Origin: Chaetomium olivaceum
Taxonomy: Eukaryota; Ascomycota; Sordariomycetes; Sordariales; Chaetomiaceae
DNA: 64,000 nt
Direction of reading: 5' to 3'
NCBI GenBank assembly: GCA_039881045.1
Contig: JAYWVB010000054.1
Span: 124,001 to 188,000 of the forward strand
The position numbers were made by a program, and so were the translations under genes. This document shows positions 10,405-22,106 of the stretch, piece by piece. Within the stretch, counting starts at the first letter, position 1; every line of letters begins with the position of its first letter. Below the pieces are notes generated by a model. It did not search any database, was not told the origin of the DNA, and was given only the letters and a program-made list of their open reading frames with translations.

Positions 10405-12987
10405 TCAAAATGCTGCGCCCAGCCCGTTCTTGGACTGTCGTTTGCTGAAGCGGTTACGCTTCACATTTACCTCCTCCAGGCTCGCCTGGCTCTTGCTGAG
10501 CTGGTTGCGGCCCGATCTGTCGCTGACGCTGTACCCTTCGGTAAAATTCGTCCTCCCTCCCATCGTGCTTTCCGGGCTCGACATGGATGATGACATGTCG
10601 CCAAATCCGTTGTCGCTGTTGTAGGGACCGACCAAGGTTTGCGAGATAGCCAAATCCTTTGCTCGCTCCAGCGACTCGATCCAGTCGTCAACCGAAAATT
10701 TAGCCTCGCTATTTTGCGACGCCTTGGGTTCTTCAAAGGTGTAGTGCACACCATTCTAGGGCCATGTCAGTGGCTGTCCTGCCTCCCAAGGGTGTCGGGG
10801 ATTGAAGAATCAAAAACTCACCGTGTCGACACACCACACTGCCTGTCCTTTGGCGTCTAATTGTGTCTTCCACACACAATCAGATCCCAGCAACGAGATC
10901 TCTTGCTTGGCACGCTTCTCCTCCCCGCCAGCAGGTGCGAGCACAATACGCCCGCCAGAGGTAATCATGACGAGCCGCTGTCTCTTCTTGGTGGTGCTAC
11001 CACCAAAGAAGCGGGATAGCTTCTTGTGCCCGTCGCCGTCACCACGTCCATGTGGGCTGTTTGGGATTGGGGAGGATATTACCATTAGATCGCCAAGTTT
11101 CAATATCCGTTCGTTGTTTCTCGTCAGGACCGGCGACCATTCGATGTCCAACTGGGTTGGTGGTGGGAGTTCCGTGATAATTCTGGCCGGTCTTGAGCCG
11201 TTTGGCGGGCCGTGGGGTCCCCTAGAATTGGGCTTTGGCGGGCTCGATCCGCCGCCTCCGTTGAGTTGGATGATGTGGGGCTCTTGTGCTGGAGGCACGT
11301 ATGGCCGCAAGCGGGGCGCCTTCATCCGCCACAACTCCTTGCCAAACTGCTGTCCGTCGAAAAACTCGTGGTTTTTGATGTGCTCCACGGTGAGACGCCG
11401 GGCCGGGTCCAGCACTAAACACCGCTCGACAAGATCACGCGCCGCCGGAGGGAAGCCTGGGGGAAACTCGTATTCGAGAGCGACGATCTTTTGGAAGGTC
11501 AAGTACTCCGTCCCAGCCTTGAAGGGCGGTCGGCCGACAAGGAGTTGATAGATGATACACCCGAATGCCCAAAGGTCGCTTGGCTTGCCCACGGCTTTAT
11601 CTGTCAGGAGCTCGGGGCTCACGTACTCGGCAGTGCCCACAAAAGAAGCATTCCTCTTGTCTTCTGGCGGGTTCGTCAGTGTTGATGGGTTTTCCGGTGG
11701 TCTCGGGTCTCGAGGATCCGGTAACAACTTGGCCGTGCCAAAGTCAGTGATCTTGATGTGCATTTGGTCGTCCATGAGCACGTTTTCGGGTTTGAGGTCG
11801 CGGTGAATGACACCCCGTGAGTGCATGTACGCAATAGCGTCCAGGATCTGGGCGCCATAGAACCTTGTGCATTCAACATCGAAGGTCCCCGTTTTCTTCA
11901 AGACGCCCAGGAGCTCCCCACCGTTGCAGAGATCCAAAACATAGTAGAGTGAAGCCTCGTCTTGAAAGGTGTAGTAGAGCCGGACAATCCCGGGGTGGTC
12001 GGTAAGCCGGTTCAGGGTGTTCTTCTCGATGTTGACATATTTGATCTTTTTCTCCTTGATGATGTGCTTCTTCTCGAGCACCTTGACGGCGTATTCTCGT
12101 AGGGTCTGGCGGTCAGTGGCAAGGAAAACGGTGCTGTAGGAGCCTTCCCCCAGTGTTCGCCCAAACGAAAAGTCCCGAACCCCTTTCTTGACGGACCTAA
12201 CGACTGTCTTCCCTTCGGCATCAACCTCTCTCTTCAAGCTCACAGCCGCGCCTCGGTCTTTCCATTCCTCGCTACTTGCAGGTAGTAGCACCTCTGGCCC
12301 ATAACTCCCAGCCGGGGCTTGCGGAATACCTGGAATTGTGGAAACTCCTCCTCCTCCTCCCACTGCCTTCGAGCTTCTCCTCGGCGGCGCCATGCCGTTA
12401 GGGCCGGTTCCTGGTTGCGGCGGGCCTGGTCGGCCGACAAGATGCGACCGACTCCCCTCACGGGACGGGATTTGTGAGGGGTTGGGCTGGTCGAATCGAG
12501 GATCATTCCTCATCCCGTAAACGGAAGATCGAGACTGTTCGTTCCTGGGGCCCGCATACGGATCCCCTTGCACTTCTTGTTCGGCTCCCCGACTTTGGCC
12601 GGGTAAGGGCGCAGAAGCCGGCGGCTGCCCTTCGTTTGCGAGCTGATAGCCGCCATATTGTGCTGGTAGATGAGGGTCGCTGGAGCCCATTGGGCCTGTA
12701 ATGCCACGTGCAGCATTCAAGTTGTTTTGTGCGTTCTTTAGGATAGCCGCGGCCGATTCATATGTGTGGGGCTGTCGGGGAGGGGTATCTCGAGGCCCTG
12801 ATCGAGACTCGGCATTTTGGAGGGCGTTGGAATCGCTGGTGTCTTCATATTCCATCCTAACGCCTGCTTGAGTTGTGTGGCTATCGTCGTGGCTCGTGGA
12901 GGTGCCTTGTGAGAGGTTGGGGGAGTCGTCGGGATTGGCGATTCGTAGGCCGCCAAGCGCCTGAGAGAGACTGATGTCGCCGTTCAT
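10405..12987 (-). CDS. pdk1: PDK1-type AGC protein kinase with C-terminal PH-like domain
   Basis: Two exons, 12987-10822 and 10755-10405, with a 66-bp intron (GTGAGT donor, CTAG acceptor), about 838 residues. Residues 1-270 are disordered and rich in Pro, Gln, Ser and Gly. The kinase domain follows: glycine loop LGEGSYSTVF, catalytic lysine in YAVKVLEKKHI, catalytic loop HRDLKPENVLMD, DFGTAKLL, and activation segment ASFVGTAEYVSPELL, whose Ser/Thr pattern fits PDK1/Pkh kinases. The region after about residue 635 (QLDIEWSPVLTRNNERILKLGDLM, then RFFGGSTTKKRQRLVMIT) looks like a divergent PH domain, which in fungal PDK1 orthologues may bind lipids. The role expected from the family is phosphorylation of the activation loops of other AGC kinases (Ypk, Pkc, Sch9) in sphingolipid, cell-wall and nutrient signalling. 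A Ser-rich tail extends past the PH-like region. Confidence 0.88.
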
Positions 12988-14367
12988 AATGGGTAGGGTA
13001 CGTTCGGCAGGCTTCGCTCAGAGGCACGATGGCGGGCAACGGTCGGGACAGTGAGTGACGCAGGCGATCGAACTGGGCGTGCAGTCTGTGGCTGAACGCG
13101 CGGCCGGGGATCGAGCCAGGTACCGAGAGGCGACGAATGGGAAGACAACGGATGTCTATGTGGGCTGTGGAAGTCGCGGCACCGTGGGGTTCTGGAAATC
13201 GATTTCGTATTGAAGTGCAACGGGTGGACGCCTCTTGCTCGTGGCAGACCCGGCCCGTGAATTTACCGAGTGTCGGGCATCGAATACCACAGCTCACCGT
13301 CTCCAACTCAAAAGCATCAGAGGTGCAGGGGTTTGTGGTCCACTGGCCCCCCTAAACAAGATCAAACGATTGAGAAACGGTGTGGTAACCGGAGAAGCAT
13401 AGATGGTGTTAATGACGAAGGGATGTTGGGAACTGGGAAGCGATCTTGACCGTACATTCGACCGGTTGATGGCTCGAGGTTGTGTTGCGCGGAAGAGAGG
13501 ACCGGAGGGTCTCGGGTACAGTGTGTGTAGTACTGATACACCGTGTTTACGCACGGCTGGCCCCCATGATTGAAACAACCCGACAGCCTTTTCATCTCAT
13601 TTTGTTTAGGATCGGGGACCGGGTTCTGTATGTGCGGTCATAACCTAGGTATAAACTAACTAGTTGAAGAATGTGTTTTTTTTTTATTCAATAGTTGGGG
13701 ACTGATTGTTCTTTGAGCCGATCCATTGCACTTTGTGCTAGCCATTTCAAATTGTCTTTCTGCCGAGGAGTAAATTGGAAGGTCACGGCACCTGGCAGAC
13801 AAACTGCCTTCCTCTCCTTCAACCCGTTCAAAGAAGAACAAAAGAAAAAAAAGAGAGATGAAACAACCCCTAAGATTAGAATCTCTCACGCCATCTCTAA
13901 ACTAGGAAGATTTCCACATATTTTCGATACCTGAAGCCAAGAAAGAACACCGGACCAAAACCATTGGATACCTCGGTAATGAAGGATAACTCAAGTCTTC
14001 ATATTTAAATGTCTGAGCGCAAGGCAGCCCGTGGCTCTGAACCTTATCCCTAGATGATATGAGAGATAGCCTTAGAGGATATACCAACCAGCTGAAACCT
14101 TCTTTACTTCACAATACCCTTTCCAATCCCACCCGGTCACAGCTTCCGGTTGCCATTTCGAACATGGTCGTTACGCCCAAGCGCAGCCTGACCCGGCTTC
14201 GTTCTTTCTCTGAATACAATAACCAACATGCGAGACGCCTTATATAGAAGTAGCCTTGTAATTCTTAGTGGTCTCGACTCCTCGTTTGCTGGTGTTTCCA
14301 CCCACCCAGCAACAGGCTCAAGATCGCAGCACCAGCATCGTCCCACCAGCCTCGAAGTGCTCGCAAA
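12988..14367. other. Spacer upstream of the kinase gene; no gene supported
   Basis: The first few hundred bases are GC-rich and probably the promoter and leader of the kinase gene. A poly-T run occurs at about 13677-13686. A 27-codon frame begins with a well-placed ATG at 14164 but stops at once and has no clear partner exon. I see nothing else. Confidence 0.4.
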
Positions 14368-15295
14368 ATGCTCCGCCCCAGGCCGTCGGTAATCTCACTA
14401 ACCCGCGCAGATGTCACGGACGTTGTTCACCGCCGTCGGTTTCGCAGATATCTTGAATTCGAAGAGGACGATGTCTGTGTTGACTTCGCGCCGGTCGAGA
14501 CAGATACCACATGCAAGCTAGACCGGCATGCGACACCCCCATCACATACCGCCCGGCGTAAGACGACGCCAACAACGTATGATAGCACGCAAAACAGTTC
14601 CCCTACTATAAACGGTGGGGTCCATCACTGGGTAAAGGATGTGCCACTACTGTTGCTCTCCGATAAGGGTGTCGGGGAAGACGTGTCACCACCGCCTGAA
14701 GTATCCGGCAGCGAAGTACGTCGTTCGAGAACACGAGGCAACCCGCAGCAGAACCCCGAATGGACACTGCAACTATGCCTGCGGCCCAAGCCTAATCTGC
14801 CTGTCGCTACGACTCCCGTTGTAGATGATGGGTCGACGGGTGCGCAAGACTCGCGCGAGAACCCGACGGGGGAATCGCTTGATGAAACGGAACAAAGCGG
14901 TGTTACGGCGATCCGCGACCGGGACTATCACCATCATGTTTGTCGAATGTTGGTTCGCCAAGCATGAGAGGAGGGGAGGCAAACCAGACAACGCGTGCTC
15001 ACCTGGTTTGCGGCCACCACGAACCCCAAAGATGGTTTGATCTCTGGCTAACCGCATTGACTAGGTCCACCTCTCAGGGGATAACACAGATGGGAGGTTG
15101 AAGCGTGAGACAGGCCCTTCCACCCCACGGCGTGGGCTACCCTCAGGATCGCCCGGCAGTCCCCGACTGCTCCTATTGTCTCCAGCCGAGTACGTCTTAA
15201 CCGCATGTACCAGTCTTAGATGTGATGGCTGCTGACTTGATGTTAGGTTTCGCGGCGATCATTTTACGCCTTTGATGCTCGTCAAGACGATGTAG
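14368..15295 (+). CDS. Hypothetical protein (tentative three-exon model)
   Basis: The proposed exons are 14368-14937, 15065-15189 and 15247-15295, about 247 residues. Support is structural only. The first frame is open for 200 codons. The proposed introns have GTTTGT/GTACGT donors, GCTAAC and GCTGAC branch sites and TAG acceptors, and all three phases agree, ending at the TAG at 15293-15295. The predicted protein is basic and polar, with WVKDVPLLLL, EWTLQLCLRPKPN, a DRDYHHH stretch, and a Ser/Pro-rich C-terminus (LPSGSPGSPRLLLLSPAEF). I recognise no domain. The first frame alone could also be a chance open frame in GC-rich DNA. The following unknown gene starts only 22 bp after this stop, so the two may instead be exons of one gene. 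Confidence 0.33.
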
Positions 15296-15316
15296 GTTTC
15301 GAGATGGCGGCGGCGA

Positions 15317-15739
15317 ATGAGCGTAACTGACTTCGGTGTTCAGAGGAGCTCATCCGAAATATCGTCGCCGTCTCCTACGTTCATGAGCCCGGGGCGGCTC
15401 CGAATTTACAACGACTTCCTGCCAGCTTCGTCCCAGCCGCAGACACCACAAAATCTACCCGGGGCTCGCCGTCAGAGTCGTCTGCGGGGATCATACACGG
15501 CGCCGGCCCGGCGTACTTCGCCGCAACCTGCCCTGACCACGACGACGATTCGTCCCCGGCGAGTCTGGCGACGGAGAAGGGAGCCTAGCCCTCTGGGGTT
15601 ACGGACGTCAAGACTTGCGGGCTTGTATAGTGGTACGGAGAACATGGACGACGCGGCATTGCTTGATGAGGTGGCGGAAGAGATGGCGGGAAGCCGGGCA
15701 AGTCCATCCCGACCCAGCGACTCAGCAGGATCGTTTTAA
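15317..15739 (+). CDS. Hypothetical low-complexity fungal protein
   Basis: An open frame of 140 codons from ATG 15317. The product is Ser/Pro/Arg-rich, with RSSSEISSPSPTFMSPGR, a segment IYNDFLPASSQPQTPQNLP, a basic middle and the ending LYSGTENMDDAALLDEVAEE. This mosaic of short ordered-looking motifs between Ser/Pro stretches resembles a conserved unknown family I associate with Sordariomycetes, but I cannot confirm it. The start is uncertain: a CTGAC branch and TTCAG acceptor at 15343 and a GTAGGT donor at 15291 would allow an upstream exon joined at Arg-Ser-Ser-Ser. No function assigned. Confidence 0.45.
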   Translation: MSVTDFGVQRSSSEISSPSPTFMSPGRLRIYNDFLPASSQPQTPQNLPGARRQSRLRGSYTAPARRTSPQPALTTTTIRPRRVWRRRREPSPLGLRTSRLAGLYSGTENMDDAALLDEVAEEMAGSRASPSRPSDSAGSF

Positions 15740-16964
15740 AGGGAAGACCGCCGCAAGCGGGAGGTGGTTTAACGGTGTGGGCGAGAGAAAATTGCAGGAT
15801 TCGTCAACTTCAAAGGCTCCGAATATCGTTAGACGTACCGTTGGCCGGTTCGCAAGAGAGGTAGCGATACAAATCCAAGTTCAGCCTTCTCGACCATCTC
15901 ACTGCGTTTGGAGGATGGAAGGGGAAAGAAACCCGCTGGGCGCGTGCGTGAGACTGGAGCAGGCCCCAGCCGATCCCGTTTCGCAAGCGGTCTGTTTGCG
16001 CACGTGAGGGAGGCGTCGTGGTGACGGAACCGAGGGTTGGCTCCGCTGAGACCGATTGGACAGGAACAGATTCTCTTGCAGCCCCAGGTTGCACCAGGGC
16101 GGCAGGAACGGATTGGTGGACTTTGCCGGCCGCCTTCGCGGCACGACACGGACCCCAGATCGGAGGAAGACGCACGGAGCGGGGGCGGGCTGCTGCTGAC
16201 AACCAGGGGGAACAAGAACAGCCGATCTAACCTTTTGCGGGGCCCTGAGATGTTCCGCCGCCTGTGCGCCTCCCTCAAACTGCTGCAGGACCGGTTTGCC
16301 AGTCAGATGAAAGCTTGTGGGGATAGACCCCACCCTGTACCGCAGCCAATGGGGACCGCTGCAAGACCCTTCCAGGTTCCCATGCCGGCACCCACAGCTC
16401 CAGCTCTCCGTCGCCTTTCCGTCTGCCTCGCCCAGATCTCGCAGTTCTCGAATGCCGGCGGTCCTCCCTCAGCCCACTGCTTCACTGTCTCTCGCTGCCC
16501 TCCCAACTTCTCCCCCCTTCTTCCACTCTTTCCTCCTTCACCTCACTCTCTCACCCACCAAGCCGCGAGCCTCTCCCTGCCTTAGTCCTTCGAGTTAGAC
16601 AATTGGTTTTGCTCTTCACCTCACATACCCTCTTCGGCTTACACGACGACGCGCCCGTTCTCGTTGCGCGCCAAGTCTTGACCTCACCAAACCAACGCGC
16701 CACCTTTCCCCTTCCCATACTCAAACCTTGTCGTCGTCAATTAACAAGCGTACCGAGTCGCGATACTCACGCGATCTCTCCCTCTTGGCCAACTCTTTCT
16801 CCTTCCCCGGCCACACTCGCTGCTCAGCCTTGTTTTCTCCGTCTCTCCCTCAGCGCCATCTGCACTCCACTGCACTTAACACACACCTGGCACATCCTGA
16901 ACTAACCTCCTACACATCTAACCATCCTTTCTTCCTCTCATCTAGTACACAGCAGGTCTCCAAG
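15740..16964. other. Promoter and pyrimidine-rich leader of the 16965 gene
   Basis: The left half is GC-rich and the segment from about 16490 to 16960 is strongly C/T-rich on the plus strand, as is common in fungal promoters and 5' UTRs just before a start codon. The overlapping frames on both strands here have no recognisable protein features. Confidence 0.5.
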
Positions 16965-17900
16965 ATGCCGTCGTTTGACCGTGTCTACGCCTCGTCGCCG
17001 GTTCTCGCTATGCCGCCACAGGCAGCTCATCAGGTCTCGCTCGGCAAGCCCTTCCTGCAACACCAAATCCACCCCTTCAGTCCACCAGCCTCATGGCGAT
17101 CCCAGTTGGCCCGTACCTGCACGGCCGCCGGCCGCAAACGGTCCAGAGACGAGGCTGCAGTCAATCTCGATGCCCCTGAAAAGTTGGTCGAGGCTCCCGT
17201 CAACAAGGAATCTGAAGACGAATGGATCTATGGCCCCGGTATGACGCTCATCAAGAAGTCTACTAGCTATATCACCGATGCCGGCAACCAGTCTGGGACC
17301 TGGGTCGAAGAACGCGCCGCTGAAGAAGACGCACGCAAGATGGAGGAGGCCCTTCGCGTGCGAGACCAATTGGCGCAGTCGCGGCCTTCTCTAAGGAGCC
17401 ATAAATCACAACGGCTTGACATGACGACGCCGCCTACCCACTCAGAGGAGAGGTTTCCAAGCCGCCGTTCCAGCCCCACCCGCGAGGCGACCAACCCAAT
17501 GACATCGTCTTCGGATTCACTTGCGCAGCCAATCGTGGACGACTTCACTCTTCATCTCGGAATCGGCTGGAGCCGAATCAGCGACGACGGCCACATCCAA
17601 GCCGCCGCGCGTGGTTGGGCCCGGTACATCGAGAACCACTACCCTGTCAGCAACGTCAAGATTCTCTTGGAAAGCCGCGGCCTCCAGTCGTATTTGGTTG
17701 AAGCAACCGAAGGGTTTTTCCTCTTCGCCGAAAATCTCCGCCAAGGCCGGCTCGTCAGTGTAACTCCGGAAGGCGCCCTCAACAACCTCAAGATTTCGCC
17801 GCCTGTTTTCGATGGACTCAACACCATGGATGCGTCAGAGTCGGCCAAGCCACTGGACTCGACCGCGCCCATCACCTCGGCTGATATGGACATGAGCTGA
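16965..17900 (+). CDS. Conserved hypothetical fungal protein
   Basis: A single exon of 311 residues from ATG 16965, which follows a CT-rich leader and an AAG context; the frame stays open further upstream, but only through leader-like sequence. The N-terminus is low-complexity and contains GRKRSRDEA, a possible nuclear signal. Two compact, ordered-looking blocks follow: an acidic one around residues 80-130 (DEWIYGPGMTLIKKSTSYI then EERAAEEDARKMEEALRVRDQ, probably a helix), and a C-terminal one around residues 185-265 (LHLGIGWSRISDD, AARGWARYIENHY, LLESRGLQSYLVEATEGFFL). The second block looks like a small globular domain. I recognise no catalytic motif, signal peptide or membrane segment. Function unknown. 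Confidence 0.7.
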   Translation: MPSFDRVYASSPVLAMPPQAAHQVSLGKPFLQHQIHPFSPPASWRSQLARTCTAAGRKRSRDEAAVNLDAPEKLVEAPVNKESEDEWIYGPGMTLIKKSTSYITDAGNQSGTWVEERAAEEDARKMEEALRVRDQLAQSRPSLRSHKSQRLDMTTPPTHSEERFPSRRSSPTREATNPMTSSSDSLAQPIVDDFTLHLGIGWSRISDDGHIQAAARGWARYIENHYPVSNVKILLESRGLQSYLVEATEGFFLFAENLRQGRLVSVTPEGALNNLKISPPVFDGLNTMDASESAKPLDSTAPITSADMDMS

Positions 17901-19324
17901 TCGACTTTTGGGATTTGGACTAGGCGTTTGTGGGAAGGTGTTTGTTTTTGAGCGCAGCTTTTTGAGCAGCCAGTGCTCGGTATGGCGTTGAATTAGCGAC
18001 GTCGACATAACTGGACTTCGGCTTTTCGGGCAAAGGTTTTCGTTCTGGGCAAAAGGTAACCTTGCTCTTGGGATTTTTCGGAAATGGCAGCTCAATCTTG
18101 CTCCATGATAGGTGTACGAATAGAAACAATCAATGATCCATTACATTCTTGAAGATCATCAAGTCCTGAAAAAACAAGAACAGGATGGCTACTCTCAAAC
18201 AAGGCAAAGACCGCGATGGTACGATTCTTGGTTCTTCCTATCTGGGTCGGGCCAACCATAGCAACGGCTTCTTTGCTTCTGTGCGGGGACTCAAGAAGAG
18301 CGGCTGCTGCGTACTCGGTCGCAAACTGAGCTGGTCTGCCGGGTTGTTGCCAGTCAGTTGGTTTTAACTGCGCAAGTTTCGCCAGCAGACCCTCGGCCTT
18401 GCCTTTGTTTTATCCAAAGAAGTCTCATTCCGAGCAAACACAAGCTCATAAGGCAATGCAGACGGGCGGTCGGTGGGCTCAGTTTGCGGACGTTGCCCTT
18501 TGCCCTCGCAACCCCTCGTCAAGTTCTGCCGGAAGCGACACAGGTCGAGCGGGGAAGGCCAATCGATCCAGGTCGCATCGAGAAATCTGGCACCCGTTAC
18601 ACAGGCCACAAAGAAAAACCGGATCTGTGGACAAGACGCGAAGACGCGTCGGAGCTTGCACTGATACTTTGCGCTAGGAGGTAACATGCAGTATGCATTT
18701 TAGTGAACATGGCCCTGTTTTCTTTGTTTGCCGAGAAACTTGCGGCTTGCTCGCTTTTCCCTTCCGTTTCACCTTCGGGACTCCCCGCTATTTCATCGCT
18801 GCCGCCTATGGTGGTTCATTCGGTCCAGTCTCCTGCAACGCAAACCCGGACCTTCGTCGCCAATCGTTGTCAGCAGGGGAGCGGACAAATGCCCTGGTCT
18901 GCCGAACTCCTGTTGAGTGGCGAAATCTAAAGCAGCTGTGTCTTGTTCGCCGTCAACAGCCGGGACACAGCCTCGCCCGCCTCACAGCCTTGACTTCCTT
19001 CTCTTTGGGCCGGAAACGGATTCTTCGTAGGACCACCTCGAATTTTTTGGAGAACGGCTTTGTTGATACTCAATCATAATATTTAAACCCAATCCTGGAC
19101 GACGAACCGTTTGGGGATGTGGATGTGCTGACCCCTCTTCGTGCGACAATCAGCTTGCCACTTACCCGCCAGCTGCCAAACGTGCGCGTGCCAGGAGCCG
19201 GGAACCGTCAAGCAAGAGGCAGCCCGGCGCGACACCGAACCGCGGCGACGAGAAACCGAGAGCAGAACCGAACACAAAGGAGCTACCGATTTTGGGCGGG
19301 CGCGACGGTACAACCAGCGCACTC
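17901..19324. other. Spacer; no gene supported
   Basis: A 1.4-kb stretch without a credible coding region. Frames of 60-130 codons occur on both strands around 18360-18690 and 18690-19080, but they overlap each other and have unordered composition. Probably the 3' flank of the preceding gene and the promoter of the BTB gene. Confidence 0.45.
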
Positions 19325-21092
19325 ATGGTGTCGCATCACAGCGACGGGGTCACCTCATTGATGGTGCGGGGGTCATCGTCGGTCGTGGGAACTAGCTCCA
19401 GCGGCCGGGGGACTGGGCTACACAGCTCGTCGCGATCGCGACGGTACAACCGCTCCCACGCTGGCGGCGCCTCATTCATACCGCAGAATGAGTTTCCGAT
19501 ATTTAGCCACAGCGGCGACGTCGAGATCGTCGTGCGCGTAGCCACCGGGCACGAAAATCGCTATCTTCTCCATCGACACATCCTCACCCGCTGCTCCGGC
19601 TTCTTCGAGGCCAGCACAAGTAATGAATGGTCGCGCGCACAAGTAGTACCGGGACCGGCGGCATCCGGGGCAGTTGGCGCCATAGAAGCGGCCGGCTCAA
19701 ATGGGGGAGAGCTGGCGCGGATAGACGACCGAGGGGCAAGCGGCGATGAAGGCAGCAAACCTGGGTCGACGGCGTTGGCACAGAACAGGAAGAGGTGGCG
19801 GTACGAGCTCGACTATGGGTCCGACGACAACGACGTACCAATGCTGGTGCAAAAAGAAGAAACTAGCCACTCGCCCCGGTAACCAACTCAATATTTGGTG
19901 GCGCTTCCAACAGTCAGTCTTCAAACCGCCAGTCCCACCGCAAATCAACGTCGCACTCCTTCTTTCGATCCGTGGCCAACCTCAGCCTCTCCTCAACACA
20001 TCCTCCTTCCCTGCCCCCACCGACACCGGAAGAGGAGGACTTATTACGAGATTACGACAACCTATTTCGCATTATGTACAACTACCCACCCCTGCTCGAC
20101 GCAGTCAACATTGCCGACGGCTACGTGCAATGCAAATCGCTACTTCACCTCGCAGATCAGTATGATGCTCTCGCGGTCGTCGGCCCCCGTGTCGACCACC
20201 ACATGTTGCAATTCCAGTCACGCCTATGGAAGCAAATCGCCAAATACCCCATCAGCTACCTCCGCCTCGGCTACCTCGCGCGGTCCAAAGTCATCTTTCA
20301 AGAAGCTCTCATCCACGTCGTGGGCCAGTGGCCGGCGGGCGAGCGTTCCATCCGCGCCGCCCTCCCCGAGACAGTCGTCGACATAATCGAGGACAAGGTC
20401 GACGAGCTCGAGGAGACGGTCAGTCGCATTGAAGCCCGCCTCTTCCGCCTCACCCTCACAACTCGCTCCGGTGAGCGCATCACGCCAGCGAGTGGCTACC
20501 TCGAATGGCTAGCCGTCAGCCTCTTCCGCCAGTGGCTCGCGGATAATACCCGCCCCACCAATGCCCACCGCCCCCGAGCGCGCCCACGGTAACGGCAAAC
20601 CCCCGCAACCCGGCCGCGCCGAGGGGCAGATTAGGGAGCAACAGCAGCGGAAGCGGCGGTAGCGCGGCGAACGGCCGGTCAGGGAGCCACAGCGGCGGCA
20701 GCGGCGGGCACGCCAGCAACCCCACCAGCAACCTCCAAGTCGCCCTCCCGCCGCCGATACCGACGCTGGCGTCGTTGGGGCGCACGTACCGCCTGCTCGG
20801 CGGCGTCGGGCCCGGCTCAGGCTCCGGCGGCCTAGGTCCGGAGAAGGGATACCTCGGCCACGACGAGTGCAAGCGGTTCCTCAAGCTCACGCCGGAGCTG
20901 TACACGCGCGACAACCTGCGCAAGTTTGAGAAGCGCGTCGACGAGCTCAAGGCGATGGCCAGGGAGGTCGTGCGCCCGCTCATGGGGAGCGGCCTCGAGC
21001 TTGAGCTGATTCATGGCGCTGGGGCCGCCGGTATCGCTTACCTGACGTGTACCGAGGTGCGGGATAGGGACTTGCCGTGGGGGTTTGAGTAA
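19325..21092 (+). CDS. BTB/POZ-domain protein (exon boundaries uncertain)
   Basis: Three frame-shifted coding blocks form one protein: 19325-19878, about 19914-20588, and a block ending at 21092. Block 1 has a Ser-rich leader and then a BTB core (FPIFSHSGDVEIVVRV, RYLLHRHILTRCSGFFEAS). Block 2 continues with DLLRDYDNLFRIMYNYPPLL, HLADQYDALAVVGPRVDHH and LWKQIAKYPISYLRLGYLAR, the helical region after the BTB domain in a fungal-specific family. Block 3 holds Gly/Ser repeats and then HDECKRFLKLTPELYTRDNL. Both breaks coincide with a GTAAC donor in phase 2 (19879 and 20589). The only phase-correct acceptor near the first gives an unusually short 35-bp intron; the second break has several possible acceptors. 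A frameshift or sequence error is the alternative. BTB proteins usually act as dimeric adaptors; no partner is evident here. Confidence 0.7.
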
Positions 21093-21929
21093 TGGGGGTC
21101 GCCATGACGGGCTGCCTTACACGGGTTGCCTTCGGCTGGCGGAACTGGCGTGTGTGGGGGGTACCGTACTGGACGCCAATTCAGGGGCCTGGTGTCCCGG
21201 GAATGGTGTCTTGCTTTTCTGGAGCGGGCTGTGTGGTTGATGCCACCGACGTGGGATGTGTTTTCCTTACGATATATATGATGACTGATGTAACGAACGG
21301 ATGGGCATGGTCTGAGGATACCCGTTGATGGATAGGTTGCAATTCATGTTGGCTTTTGTTCTGATGCGTTCGGAGGGTGGAGGTCTGTTGGATTGATTGT
21401 CAGGAAGGCGACTGCTACTCCGTACGTAATCCCCAACATGGGCCATAGATGTTGTCAAGTACAGATTCCTTTTTCCTAGACTACCAGGTTTGACCTTGAC
21501 CGCCGTTCCATCAGGGTTGTACATCGTGTACAAGACCATGATAGATGCCCGTCAACTTCCCGGCCCGGTAGCATTGAAACCCTATCTTATGCTAGTTGAA
21601 GTAAGAGATAAGCGTCGGGATGCTTCATGTCGTGATCATCATTGTACTTTTACTTATTCTCCAACTCGATTCGTGTGATGCGAGAGGGCTGTGACAAAAT
21701 CGGCAAAGGTTGGCATTTTGCCGAGTTGTGTGTGCTCGGTCCTCAGCTGAATCTCCATGTCTTGCAGGCGCGCATCGGGAACTAACAGACCAGGGGTGGG
21801 TTGTAACATTTCACGAGTGGGCTGGGAGACTCAAATTTACGGTACGCAGAATTACGCGTAAAGTGTTTGGTATGATTCTGATGGTACTTTCATGTCTTTG
21901 GGGTCTGTGCGCTTACCGTACAACTCTCG

Positions 21930-21982
21930 TACGGCGGTACGGGCGGTAAACGTAAAACTGTTTAATACCAATACGGCGGTAC
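21930..21982 (+). promoter_or_regulatory. Paired 11-bp motif TACGGCGGTAC
   Basis: The motif occurs at 21930-21940 and 21972-21982, exactly 42 bp apart, which is about four helical turns. It contains CGG triplets, as used by Zn2Cys6 fungal regulators. Its role is unknown. Confidence 0.25.
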
Positions 21983-22106
21983 TTCCGGGGCCGCATGGTC
22001 TGTGCACAAGGCGGTGAGCCCGAATCATTGTTTCAGCCGGCAGATGGTAATATTACATACACCCCGCAACCCCGCTACCCCTCCAGTCAAAGGATACCCC
22101 CCCCGT

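Noticed and set aside
16037..16585. 182-codon plus-strand frame upstream of the 16965 gene
   Set aside because: Overlaps several minus-strand frames of similar length in GC-rich DNA, Pro/Arg/Ser composition without structure, and runs into a CT-rich leader.
19325..20592. Reading the BTB blocks as two separate genes
   Set aside because: The second block starts without an ATG and continues the same domain family; a splice or error join is more economical.
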